Assembly (NCBI RefSeq): GCF_033343995.1
Contig: NZ_CP137573.1
Coordinates: forward strand, 744,001-808,000
Direction of reading: 5' to 3'
Origin: Streptomyces sp. HUAS YS2
GTDB lineage: Bacteria; Actinomycetota; Actinomycetes; Streptomycetales; Streptomycetaceae
Length of the DNA stretch: 64,000 nucleotides
The notes under the pieces are model-generated. The model made no database searches and was not told the origin of the DNA. It saw nothing but the letters and a program-made list of their open reading frames with translations. Positions 1 through 6,666 of this stretch are shown here, piece by piece. Both the position numbers and the translations under genes were made by a program. Position 1 is the first letter of the stretch. Every line of letters begins with the position of its first letter.

Positions 1-339
1 GCCCTGTTCACGGCCCTGGACGGGCAGCGCGAGGCATGGTTCGTCCTCTACGACGCCACGCTGCCTCCCGACAGCGACGCCGCCCAGCGCGCGGCGTACT
101 ACCGCGGCGCCATCGACGAGCTCGCCGCGACCGGCACCGCCGACCTCCTGCAGACATCCGGGGGCGCCGACCCGCTGGACGCCGACGCCCTCAAGTACGC
201 CTGGCGCGGCCTGTGCACGGCCCTGGTCCGTTGGTGGATCAACCACCCCGACCAGTCCCCCGAGGCCATGACGCGGCGTTGCGCACGGATCTTCGAGGCC
301 GCCCGCCTCATCGGGCCCGCCGACGACGACCGGGCCTGA
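1..339 (+). CDS. TetR-family transcriptional regulator, C-terminal part (5' truncated by window)
   Basis: The frame is open from base 1 and stops at TGA 337-339, giving 112 residues without a start. The end of the protein, around VRWWINHPDQSPEAM followed by an arginine-rich helix, has the all-helical character of the ligand-binding/dimerisation domain of TetR regulators in which each monomer closes with a long amphipathic helix. The DNA-binding domain would lie before the window and cannot be seen, so the family call is from the C-terminal half only. It stops 24 bases before the end of the convergent oxidoreductase gene. GC-rich third positions support this frame over the overlapping ones. 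Ligand and target are unknown. Confidence 0.6.
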   Translation, partial: ALFTALDGQREAWFVLYDATLPPDSDAAQRAAYYRGAIDELAATGTADLLQTSGGADPLDADALKYAWRGLCTALVRWWINHPDQSPEAMTRRCARIFEAARLIGPADDDRA

Positions 340-363
340 CCGGGGCCCGCGGGTCTCCGGGGA

Positions 364-1287
364 TCAGGCGACCGTGAGGACGATCTTGCCCGTGGTGCGG
401 CCCCGCTCGCCGATGGCGTGGGCCTGCGCGGCCTCGCCGAGCGGCAGCACGGTGTCGACGACCGGCCTCAGCTCCCCACACTCCACCAGGGCCGCGACCT
501 CGCGCAGGCCGAGGTGGTCGGGCTCGACCAGGACCCAGTCGGCCCGCACACCGTCCCGGACGGCCGGGACGTCGTCCGGCCCGGGCAGGGTGATGAGCCT
601 GCCCCCGTCCCGAAGCACCTTCAGGGAGCGCTCGGCCGTCTCCCCGCCGAGGCCGTCCAGCACGACGTCCACGTCGGAGACGACGTCCTCGAAGCGGGTG
701 GCGCGGTAGTCGACCACCTCGTCCGCGCCCAGCTCCCGCACCAGGTCGTGCTTGGCCGCGCTCGCGGTGCCGATCACGTACGCCCCGCGGGCCTTGGCGA
801 TCTGCACGGCGAAATGGCCCACACCGCCGGCCGCGGCGTGCACGAGCACCCGCTCGCCGTGGCGGACGCCCGCCGCGTCGACGAGGGCCTGCCAGGCGGT
901 CAGGGCGGCGAGCGGCAGCGCCGCGGCCTGCACGTGCGTCAGGGACGCGGGCTTCGGTGCCAGGTGGCGGGCCGGCGCCACCACGTACTCGGCGTACGCG
1001 CCCGCCTGGCGCGGGAACAGCGGCATCCCGAAGACCTCGTCGCCGGGGCGGAAGATCCCCACGCCGGGGCCCACGGCCTCCACCGTGCCGGACAGGTCCC
1101 AGCCGACGACGGGGACCTCGCCCCAGGCGATGAGGGCCCCGCTGGCCCGGGTCTTCCAGTCCACCGGGTTCACCCCCGCGGCGTGCACCCGGACCAGGAC
1201 CTCGTTCACGCCCGGCTCGGGCCGCTCCACCTCGCGCTCGACCAGGTTCTCGGGTCCGCCCCACTGCTCCACGACCACCGCACGCAT
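364..1287 (-). CDS. NADP-dependent medium-chain oxidoreductase (quinone oxidoreductase-like)
   Basis: A 307-residue member of the zinc-free branch of the MDR superfamily, expected to reduce quinones or activated alkenes with NADPH in the cytosol. It opens with the GroES-like half (HAAGVNPVDWKTR, then GWDLSGTVEAVG). The Rossmann half carries the motif HAAAGGVGHFAVQIAKARGA, and the C-terminal part has DGLGGETAERSL and ends TTGKIVLTVA, a typical zinc-free MDR ending. The structural-zinc cysteines of alcohol dehydrogenases are absent. The open frame runs upstream to 1806, but homology begins at the ATG ending at 1287 (MRAVVVEQWGG), so that start is used. It is divergent from the GlxA-type regulator at 1415, which may control it. 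Substrate not predictable. Confidence 0.88.
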   Translation of the reverse strand: MRAVVVEQWGGPENLVEREVERPEPGVNEVLVRVHAAGVNPVDWKTRASGALIAWGEVPVVGWDLSGTVEAVGPGVGIFRPGDEVFGMPLFPRQAGAYAEYVVAPARHLAPKPASLTHVQAAALPLAALTAWQALVDAAGVRHGERVLVHAAAGGVGHFAVQIAKARGAYVIGTASAAKHDLVRELGADEVVDYRATRFEDVVSDVDVVLDGLGGETAERSLKVLRDGGRLITLPGPDDVPAVRDGVRADWVLVEPDHLGLREVAALVECGELRPVVDTVLPLGEAAQAHAIGERGRTTGKIVLTVA

Positions 1288-1414
1288 GCCGTACGCCTCG
1301 TTCCGTCTCTCATCGGCTTGCCACCGGGTCTTTCCGGCGGCGACGGATCCACGATCGGACAATCCACCCCTCTTCGGTGTTGGCCATCCAGACACCATGT
1401 GACAGGATCTGGCC

Positions 1415-2395
1415 ATGAGCACCCTCCACCGCATCGCCGTGCTCGCCCTCCCGGGAGTGCCCCCGTTCGATCTCGGGATCCCCTCCCGGGTCTTCGGCAG
1501 CGCGGAGGACGCCGAGGGCCGGCCCCTGTACGAGGTCACCGTCTGCACGGCCGACGGCGCACCCGTGCTCAGCGACGCCGGCTTCACCGTGCAGCCCGCC
1601 GCCGGACCGGAGGCGCTCGCCGCGGCCGACACGGTGATCGTCCCGCCCACGCACGCCATGCCCGAGCTGAGCCGGGGAGGCCCGCTGCCGCCCGAGGTGC
1701 GCGCCGCCATCGCCGGGATCCGGCCGGGCACCCGGCTCGTGTCGATCTGCTCCGGGTCGTACGTGCTGGCCGCCGCCGGGCTGCTCGACGGACGGCCGGC
1801 CACCACCCACTGGAACCTGGCCCCGGAGTTCCGCCGGGCCTACCCCGAGGTCAAGGTCGACGACGAGGTGCTCTTCGTCGACGACGGCGACGTGCTGACC
1901 TCGGCGGGCGTGGCCGCGGGCGTCGACCTGTGCCTGCACATGATCCGGCGCGACCACGGCGCCGCGGCCGCCAACCGCGCCGCCCGCATGTGCGTCGTGC
2001 CGCCCTGGCGGGACGGCGGGCAGGCCCAGTTCATCGACCGTCCGGTCCCGGAACCGACCCTGGCGGGCACCTCCGCCACCCGCGCCTGGGCGCTCGAACA
2101 CCTCGCGGAACCGCTCACCCTCGGCCGGCTGGCCGAGCACGCCCGGATGAGCCTGCGCTCGTTCACCCGCCGGTTCCGCGAGGAGGTCGGCATGACGCCG
2201 GTGCAGTGGCTCACCGCACAGCGGCTGGAACTCGCCAAGCAGTTGCTCGAGACGACCGATCTCCCGATCGATCTGGTCGCGCACCGGGCCGGGATCGGCT
2301 CCGGGAACTCGCTGCGCGCCCACATGAGGACCACGTTCGGCATCTCCCCCGCCGCTTACCGCCGCGCCTTCGGCACCGGCGCCGCGCCGGGCTAG
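1415..2395 (+). CDS. GlxA-family transcriptional regulator (DJ-1/PfpI domain plus AraC-type HTH)
   Basis: 326 residues. Residues about 5-190 form a DJ-1/PfpI (class I glutamine amidotransferase-like) domain with the nucleophile-elbow motif SICSGSYVLAAAGLLDG and the following TTHW. Residues about 220-320 hold the two helix-turn-helix motifs of AraC regulators (LAEHARMSLRSFTRRFREE and IDLVAHRAGIGSGNSLRAH). In this family the DJ-1 domain is normally a sensor rather than an enzyme. The ATG at 1415 is the only start before the conserved region. Divergent transcription from the MDR oxidoreductase, with about 127 bp between starts, suggests that gene as a target. The last four bases overlap the end of the convergent cysteine-rich gene. 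Confidence 0.9.
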   Translation: MSTLHRIAVLALPGVPPFDLGIPSRVFGSAEDAEGRPLYEVTVCTADGAPVLSDAGFTVQPAAGPEALAAADTVIVPPTHAMPELSRGGPLPPEVRAAIAGIRPGTRLVSICSGSYVLAAAGLLDGRPATTHWNLAPEFRRAYPEVKVDDEVLFVDDGDVLTSAGVAAGVDLCLHMIRRDHGAAAANRAARMCVVPPWRDGGQAQFIDRPVPEPTLAGTSATRAWALEHLAEPLTLGRLAEHARMSLRSFTRRFREEVGMTPVQWLTAQRLELAKQLLETTDLPIDLVAHRAGIGSGNSLRAHMRTTFGISPAAYRRAFGTGAAPG

Positions 2396-2862
2396 GGTGT
2401 CGCCGCGCCGCCCTGACGCACGACCTCCGAGCGGTACGTGGCCGTCCCGCCGGCGTCCGCCACGACCGTGGGGCAGGCGGCACACGCCGCCGCACCACGC
2501 TGGGAGAACCACCTGCAGTCGCGGCGGATGCCACAGACCGGGAGCGCGCCCTGGTCCGTCACTCGGCGGTGCTCCGGGCCGTCCGCGTCGTCGTCCACGA
2601 GGTGGTCGACGACGCCGCACCCCTCGCCGGTCCACTGCGAGCAGGCACCTTCGATGCAGGGCCGGCTGAAGCGGTAGCGGCGCTCCGGCTCCCCGGCCTC
2701 CTGCAGGCGAGCGGCGAACGCGGGGTCCACCACGACCGGCATCGGCAGGTACGCCAAGCTCCCCTGCTCCGTCATGACGCCGATGATCGAGGCGCCCTCG
2801 TGGCAGGGACTGCTCGGGCAGGCCCGGTCCCCGCCACGACGGCCGGCAGGTGCCGTGGCCAC
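2392..2862 (-). CDS. Cysteine-rich conserved protein of unknown function
   Basis: I do not recognise this family. The start is the GTG at 2862, inside TAGTG, where the upstream gene's stop shares one base with it. This translational coupling favours a 156-residue protein over the internal ATG at 2775. Cysteines come in clusters: CPSSPC near residue 14, then CIEGACSQWTGEGC, VCGIRRDC and CAAC, about ten in all. That pattern suits a metal or Fe-S site or structural disulfides, but no known motif fits. It has no membrane segment or signal peptide. It is downstream of the 79-residue gene and probably works with it. The 3' end overlaps the GlxA gene's stop by four bases. Third-position GC is strong throughout. 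Confidence 0.6.
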   Translation of the reverse strand: MATAPAGRRGGDRACPSSPCHEGASIIGVMTEQGSLAYLPMPVVVDPAFAARLQEAGEPERRYRFSRPCIEGACSQWTGEGCGVVDHLVDDDADGPEHRRVTDQGALPVCGIRRDCRWFSQRGAAACAACPTVVADAGGTATYRSEVVRQGGAATP

Positions 2863-3101
2863 TACTGGCGCTCCCGCTCCGTCGCCAGCCCCTGAAGCTC
2901 CGTCATCAGATCGGGCCGGGGAATCCCGTACCACCACACGCCCCGACGCACCGGAACCGTCAGGGACTCCTTCGGCAGCAGGTCGCCCAGCGCCATGACG
3001 CCGGCCTGCGCGACCGCTCGGCTGACTCGCTCCTGCTGCTCCTCGGTGAGTTCCACATCGGTGAGCACCAACTTGAACTCGTGCTTGTTGTTCTTGGTCA
3101 C
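2862..3101 (-). CDS. Small conserved protein of unknown function (79 aa)
   Basis: The GTG start at 3101 sits four bases after an excellent ribosome binding site (AAGGAGG on the minus strand), giving MTKNNKHEFKLVLTDVELTE. The N-terminal half reads as a beta strand followed by an acidic amphipathic helix (VELTEEQQERVSRAVAQAGV). The C-terminal half has RRGVWWYGIPRPDL. There is no cysteine, signal peptide or membrane segment. It overlaps the following cysteine-rich gene by one base, so the two are translationally coupled. It is divergent from the nuo-type operon across about 310 bp. The length and leader-then-body layout make a substrate or leader peptide for a modifying partner conceivable, but nothing in the window supports that further. 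Function unknown. Confidence 0.6.
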   Translation of the reverse strand: MTKNNKHEFKLVLTDVELTEEQQERVSRAVAQAGVMALGDLLPKESLTVPVRRGVWWYGIPRPDLMTELQGLATERERQ

Positions 3102-3410
3102 GACGCCTCCTTGTCGCAGTGCCCCTGGGAGCCGGCCGGCCGCGGGTGCGGCGGACCATCGGCTCGACCCCAAGAACAGCACTCCACGTCCGCGCCGCAC
3201 ATGAGCCGCGGAGCAGGCGACCCGAAGCCCCGCCTTTGTCGTGACGACCGTTGGGCCGAATGCCGTTCGCCGCAACAGGTCGCGCGGTTCCGTCGTCACG
3301 CTCTCGAAAACGCGTCTTTGCCCGTGTTGGTCCCCTTTTCCCGCCGGGGCTGCTGCCATGCTGCCTGCCGAGGGCTGCCGGGGGCCGGCCGCCGCCGGGA
3401 AAGGGGTCAC
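3102..3410. other. Divergent intergenic region between the small-protein pair and the nuo-type operon
   Basis: 309 bases with no convincing gene in either direction. It must contain the promoters for the minus-strand pair and for the plus-strand operon. An 8-base inverted repeat CGTGACGA / TCGTCACG lies near 3240-3300. The segment 3300-3350 is locally less GC-rich (GAAAACGCG, CCCCTTTTCCC). I could not fix -35/-10 elements or a known operator. Confidence 0.4.
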
Positions 3411-3767
3411 GTGGCAGCCGCGCGGTGGGAACCGGTCGTCGTCCTGCTCGCGGTCGTCCTGGCGGGTGTGCTGCTGTCGCACGGGCTCGGGTCGGTGCTC
3501 AGGACCGTACGGGAGCCGTTGCTCACGGCTCCGTTCAGCGGCGGACTCGAACCGCGGGAACATCCGGTGTCCCGCTTCCATGTGCGCTGGTACCCCGTCA
3601 CGATGATCTTCCTCGCCTTCGACATGGAAATGCTCTTCATGTACCCGTGGACGAAGGTCGTTCCCGAGGTCGGCACTTCGGCCGTCGTCGAGATGTTCCT
3701 GTTCCTCGGCATCCTGCTCGCCGGCGTGGCCTACGCCTGGCGCGAGGGGGCGTTCCGGTGGACCTGA
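3411..3767 (+). CDS. nuoA: Complex I subunit A-like membrane protein (NuoA)
   Basis: 118 residues, three transmembrane segments. It carries the NuoA signature: SGGLEPREHPVSRFHVRWYPVTMIFLAFDMEMLFMYPW, where the loop-adjacent E-P and the acidic D/E pair in the second helix (FDMEMLF) are the conserved charges of subunit A/ND3. The canonical loop cysteine of NuoA appears to be absent (SGGLEP instead of a C-containing YECG-type loop). The GTG at 3411 follows AAGGGG at a suitable distance; the frame is open further upstream but without homology. It is the first gene of an eight-gene operon and overlaps the next gene by 10 bases. It would sit in the membrane next to NuoH, J and K. Confidence 0.88.
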   Translation: MAAARWEPVVVLLAVVLAGVLLSHGLGSVLRTVREPLLTAPFSGGLEPREHPVSRFHVRWYPVTMIFLAFDMEMLFMYPWTKVVPEVGTSAVVEMFLFLGILLAGVAYAWREGAFRWT

Positions 3768-4927
3768 GGGCGCGCGTGGCCCGGGTGGCGCTGGCTCGGC
3801 CGGCGGTCATGGTCGTGGCCGGGCCGGGGGCCACGCGGGAGCGGCTGGCCGTAGAGGCCGAACTCGCCCGCAGGCGCTGGCGGCACGCCGCGAGCCCGGC
3901 CGCCGCGAACCTGGTGGTGTTCGCGGGGGCTCCCGTTCGCGTACGGGAGGACAACTGGGCGGAACGGGTGTGGGGAGGTGTGCCCGCGCCGAGGGCACGG
4001 GTGACCGTGACGGAGGCCGAGCACGCTGCGCACGCGCTGGACCACGGTCACGCGATGCTCCTCCGGGCTCATGTGGACCAACCCGCCGGGCACGCCTCGT
4101 ACGAAGCGCCTGATCACGGCGATCACCGCGATCACGCCGGCATGGACCACGGCCACCACATGGGCGTCGTCGCCGGCCTGCCCATGGCCGAACGGGCCGA
4201 CGACCGCGACGGCTTGCGGCTCGACCGGCTGCACGTACCGCTCGGCCCCGCGTTGCCGGACTGGCCGGCGGGGCTCGTGCTGCGCCTGGAGCTCCAGGGC
4301 GACGTGGTGCAGCGCGCCGAGGTCGAGGCGACCGCCGCGCCCGCACCGTCCCGGCCGGCCTTCTGGGACGAGCCGTGGCTCCGTGCCCTGGCCGGCGAGC
4401 CGGTCACCGTCGGCGAGGCGGCGCGGCGCCGGTGCGCGGCGCATCTCGACAGCGTCGGCAGGCTGCTCCACGTGGCCGGCTGGGACGACGCCGCGCTCCG
4501 CGCGCGCGAGGCCCGCGACCTGACGCTCGGCGGCGCGCCGGGCGACGAACTCGGGCCACGCGTCCGCCGCCTGGTGCGGCGGGTGCGCGGATCGTGGACG
4601 CTGCGGTGGCTCCTGGCCGGGGTCGGTGCGCGAACCGACGGCCCGGTCGCCGAGGACGCGCACGGCAGGCTGACGGCGTGGCTGGACGCGATCGAGCACG
4701 CCCTCGGCGACCTGGCCGACCGCGCTCCGCTCGCCGACCGGCCGCCGGTGGGGCCCCGGGGCCCGGTCGGCACCGGGACTCCGCCCTCGCGGGCCCTCCT
4801 CGACGCGCTGCCCGAGCTCCTCGCCGGAACCGAGTTCGCCTGCGCCCGGCTCGTCGTGGCGAGCCTGGACCCGGATCTCGACGAACTCACCCCGGAGTCC
4901 GTGCCGGGAGGCCATGGCCATGGCTGA
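3758..4927 (+). CDS. Histidine-rich protein with degenerate NuoB- and NuoD-like regions
   Basis: 389 residues from the GTG at 3758, which overlaps nuoA by 10 bases. Residues 1-110 resemble the NuoB fold (VMVVAGPGATRERLAVEAEL, then LVVFAG) but lack the four N2-cluster cysteines; I count only two cysteines in the whole protein. Residues about 118-135 are histidine/aspartate-rich (DHGDHRDHAGMDHGHHMG) and could bind metal ions. After that, HVPLGPALPDWPAGLVLRLELQGD reads like the start of NuoD, and RRRCAAHLDSVGRLLHVAGW like its helical core, again without the quinone-site residues I would look for. The gene occupies the place of nuoB-C-D in an otherwise membrane-only complex I operon. I infer a soluble cap or adaptor on the membrane arm. 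Redox activity looks unlikely. Confidence 0.75.
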   Translation: MDLRARVARVALARPAVMVVAGPGATRERLAVEAELARRRWRHAASPAAANLVVFAGAPVRVREDNWAERVWGGVPAPRARVTVTEAEHAAHALDHGHAMLLRAHVDQPAGHASYEAPDHGDHRDHAGMDHGHHMGVVAGLPMAERADDRDGLRLDRLHVPLGPALPDWPAGLVLRLELQGDVVQRAEVEATAAPAPSRPAFWDEPWLRALAGEPVTVGEAARRRCAAHLDSVGRLLHVAGWDDAALRAREARDLTLGGAPGDELGPRVRRLVRRVRGSWTLRWLLAGVGARTDGPVAEDAHGRLTAWLDAIEHALGDLADRAPLADRPPVGPRGPVGTGTPPSRALLDALPELLAGTEFACARLVVASLDPDLDELTPESVPGGHGHG

Positions 4928-5807
4928 CCCCGCTCCGCTGTGGACGGCGCTCGTCCTGCCCTGCGCGCTGGCGCTCGTCGCGTGGGCCACCGCGTCCGTC
5001 GACGCGCGGTCGGCCGCTCCGGGGCGCGAGGTGCTGCGGCTCCTGGTCCAGCAGCGGCGGCTCACCAGGGCCGCCGACCTCCCCCTGGTACGGCTGGGGA
5101 CAACCCTGCTCCCGGTGGCCGCGGTCCTGGCCGCCGTCGTCCTGCCCTTCGGGTTCCGCCCGGTCTCGGACCTGCCCGACGGGATCGTGTGGTTCAACGC
5201 CATGGAGGCGCTGGCGTGGGCGGCCGTGTGGCTGACGGGCTGGGGCCCGAACTCGACGCTGTCGCTGATCGGCGGCTACCGGTTCCTGGCGCAGGGGCTG
5301 GCGTACGAGCTTCCGCACATGCTGGCGATCACGACGGCGGCGCTCGGCGCGGAGTCGTTGCGGGTCGGGGCCGTCGTGGACGCCCAGTCCGGGCTCTGGT
5401 TCGCGGTGTGGATGCCGGTCGCGTTCGGGATCTACCTGCTGAGCGCACTGGCGATGGCCTTCTGGGGGCCCTTCGGTCAGCCGGTGGGGACGGACGTCGC
5501 GGGCGGTGCGGCAGCGGAACTCTCCGGCGTGGACCGCCTGGTGTTCCTCGGCGGCCGGTGGCTGCTGCTCGTGGTCGCCGCGGCCTTCGCCGTTCCCCTG
5601 TTCCTGGGCGGCGGGCAGGGACCGCTGCTGCCCGGCTGGGCCTGGACGGTCCTCAAGACGGCCGCCGTGCTGGGGGGCCTGCTCTGGGTGCGGCGCCGGG
5701 TGCCGACCGTTCGGACGGAGCGTTACGTGGAGCTGGCCTGGGTCGTCCTGACCCCGCTGGCGGTGGCGCAGGCGCTGGTGGTGGCCGTGGTGGTGCTCGG
5801 CCGGTGA
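4920..5807 (+). CDS. nuoH: Complex I subunit H-like membrane protein (NuoH)
   Basis: 295 residues with about eight transmembrane segments. The NuoH character is clear in GWGPNSTLSLIGGYRFLAQG, followed by AYELPHMLAI, where the glutamate after the tyrosine belongs to the conserved quinone-cavity segment. The usual second signature (EREL/P-rich region) is shortened, and the protein is smaller than the usual 320-450 residues. Two ATGs six bases apart are possible (4914 and 4920). GGGAGG at 4906-4911 is only two bases from the first but eight from the second, so 4920 is chosen. It overlaps the His-rich gene and shares GTGA with nuoJ. In complex I this subunit couples the quinone site to the proton channels. 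Confidence 0.85.
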   Translation: MADPAPLWTALVLPCALALVAWATASVDARSAAPGREVLRLLVQQRRLTRAADLPLVRLGTTLLPVAAVLAAVVLPFGFRPVSDLPDGIVWFNAMEALAWAAVWLTGWGPNSTLSLIGGYRFLAQGLAYELPHMLAITTAALGAESLRVGAVVDAQSGLWFAVWMPVAFGIYLLSALAMAFWGPFGQPVGTDVAGGAAAELSGVDRLVFLGGRWLLLVVAAAFAVPLFLGGGQGPLLPGWAWTVLKTAAVLGGLLWVRRRVPTVRTERYVELAWVVLTPLAVAQALVVAVVVLGR

Positions 5808-6364
5808 GCGCCGTCGCGTTCTGGGTACTGGCCGTCGTCGCCGTGGCGAGCGGCGTGATGGTGTTCCGGTTCGACTCCATGGCACGGGCGACGTTCTCGC
5901 TGCTCACCTCGCTGCTCTGCGTGGGCGGGGAGCTGATCGTGCTCGGCCTGGACTATCTGGGCGTCGTCACCGTCCTGATGATGACGATCGAGATGGCCGT
6001 CATGGCCGTCTTCATGATCATGTTCATGATGAACCCGGCCGGGCTCATGCCCATGACGATGATGCACAACAGGCGGGGCGCGGCGGTCATCTGCGCCCTG
6101 ACGTTCGCGCTGCTCGTCGCCGGGATCCTGCTCGCCCCCTGGCCGCGCCGGCGCGGTCGGGCGCCCGCCGACCCGACCCTGGACCTCGGCAACGCCCTGA
6201 TGGGGCCGCACATGCTCACGATGACGACGCTCGGCATGGCGCTGTTCGCGACGATCGTGTCGACCGTCGTCCTGGCCACCCGGCGCGGCCGGTACGACCG
6301 CTTCGGTGACGAGCTGCGGGCGGCCCGGCCCGACGACCCGGTTCGGGGCGGGGTGGGCCGGTGA
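5804..6364 (+). CDS. nuoJ: Complex I subunit J-like membrane protein (NuoJ)
   Basis: 186 residues, five predicted membrane helices. The GTG at 5804 overlaps the nuoH stop as GTGA. LVLGLDYLGVVTVLMMTIEMAVMAVFMIMF corresponds to the NuoJ helix 3 region next to the E channel. The stretch is unusually methionine-rich (FMIMFMMNPAGLMPMTMMHN), which is odd for the family. The C-terminus is a short arginine-rich cytosolic tail. It overlaps nuoK by four bases. The place between H and K is the same as in standard nuo operons. Confidence 0.82.
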   Translation: MSAVAFWVLAVVAVASGVMVFRFDSMARATFSLLTSLLCVGGELIVLGLDYLGVVTVLMMTIEMAVMAVFMIMFMMNPAGLMPMTMMHNRRGAAVICALTFALLVAGILLAPWPRRRGRAPADPTLDLGNALMGPHMLTMTTLGMALFATIVSTVVLATRRGRYDRFGDELRAARPDDPVRGGVGR

Positions 6365-6666
6365 ACCTCGAACTCTTCCTGATCACCGCCGCCGCGCTGT
6401 TCTGCGTCGGCCTGTTCGGCGCGCTGACCCAGCAGTCGATCGTGATGCTGATGATGGGCCTGGAGCTGATGCTCGGCGGCGTGATCCTCGCGGCCGGTGC
6501 GGCCTGGCACCACATCGCGCCCGGCTCGGTCGACGGGCAGGTGCTGATCGTGGTCGCCATCACGGCCATGGCGGTCGAGATGGCGATCGGCTTCGCCGTC
6601 GTCACCGCTCTGTTCCGGTCGCGCGAGCTCGACATGACCGACATGGCCGCGGAGTTGAAGGAGTGA
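6361..6666 (+). CDS. nuoK: Complex I subunit K-like membrane protein (NuoK)
   Basis: 101 residues, the standard NuoK length, with three transmembrane helices. MLMMGLELMLGGVILAAGA holds the glutamate of helix 2 that is essential in NuoK/MrpC, and ITAMAVEMAIGFAVVTALFR holds the second conserved glutamate in helix 3. The GTG at 6361 overlaps the nuoJ stop (GTGA) and its own stop overlaps the nuoL GTG. Retention of both channel glutamates argues that the proton path through J/K is functional. Confidence 0.9.
   Translation: MNLELFLITAAALFCVGLFGALTQQSIVMLMMGLELMLGGVILAAGAAWHHIAPGSVDGQVLIVVAITAMAVEMAIGFAVVTALFRSRELDMTDMAAELKE

Noticed and set aside
2392..3159. A longer version of the cysteine-rich protein starting near 3159
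   Set aside because: The extension overlaps the 79-residue gene in another frame, is arginine-rich without motifs, and ignores the TAGTG coupling and the strong ribosome binding site of the small gene.
4110..4163. The Asp/His-rich stretch as evidence for a heavy-metal resistance gene
   Set aside because: The gene is embedded by overlaps in the nuo-type operon and has NuoB/NuoD-like flanks. The His-rich part is only a short linker.
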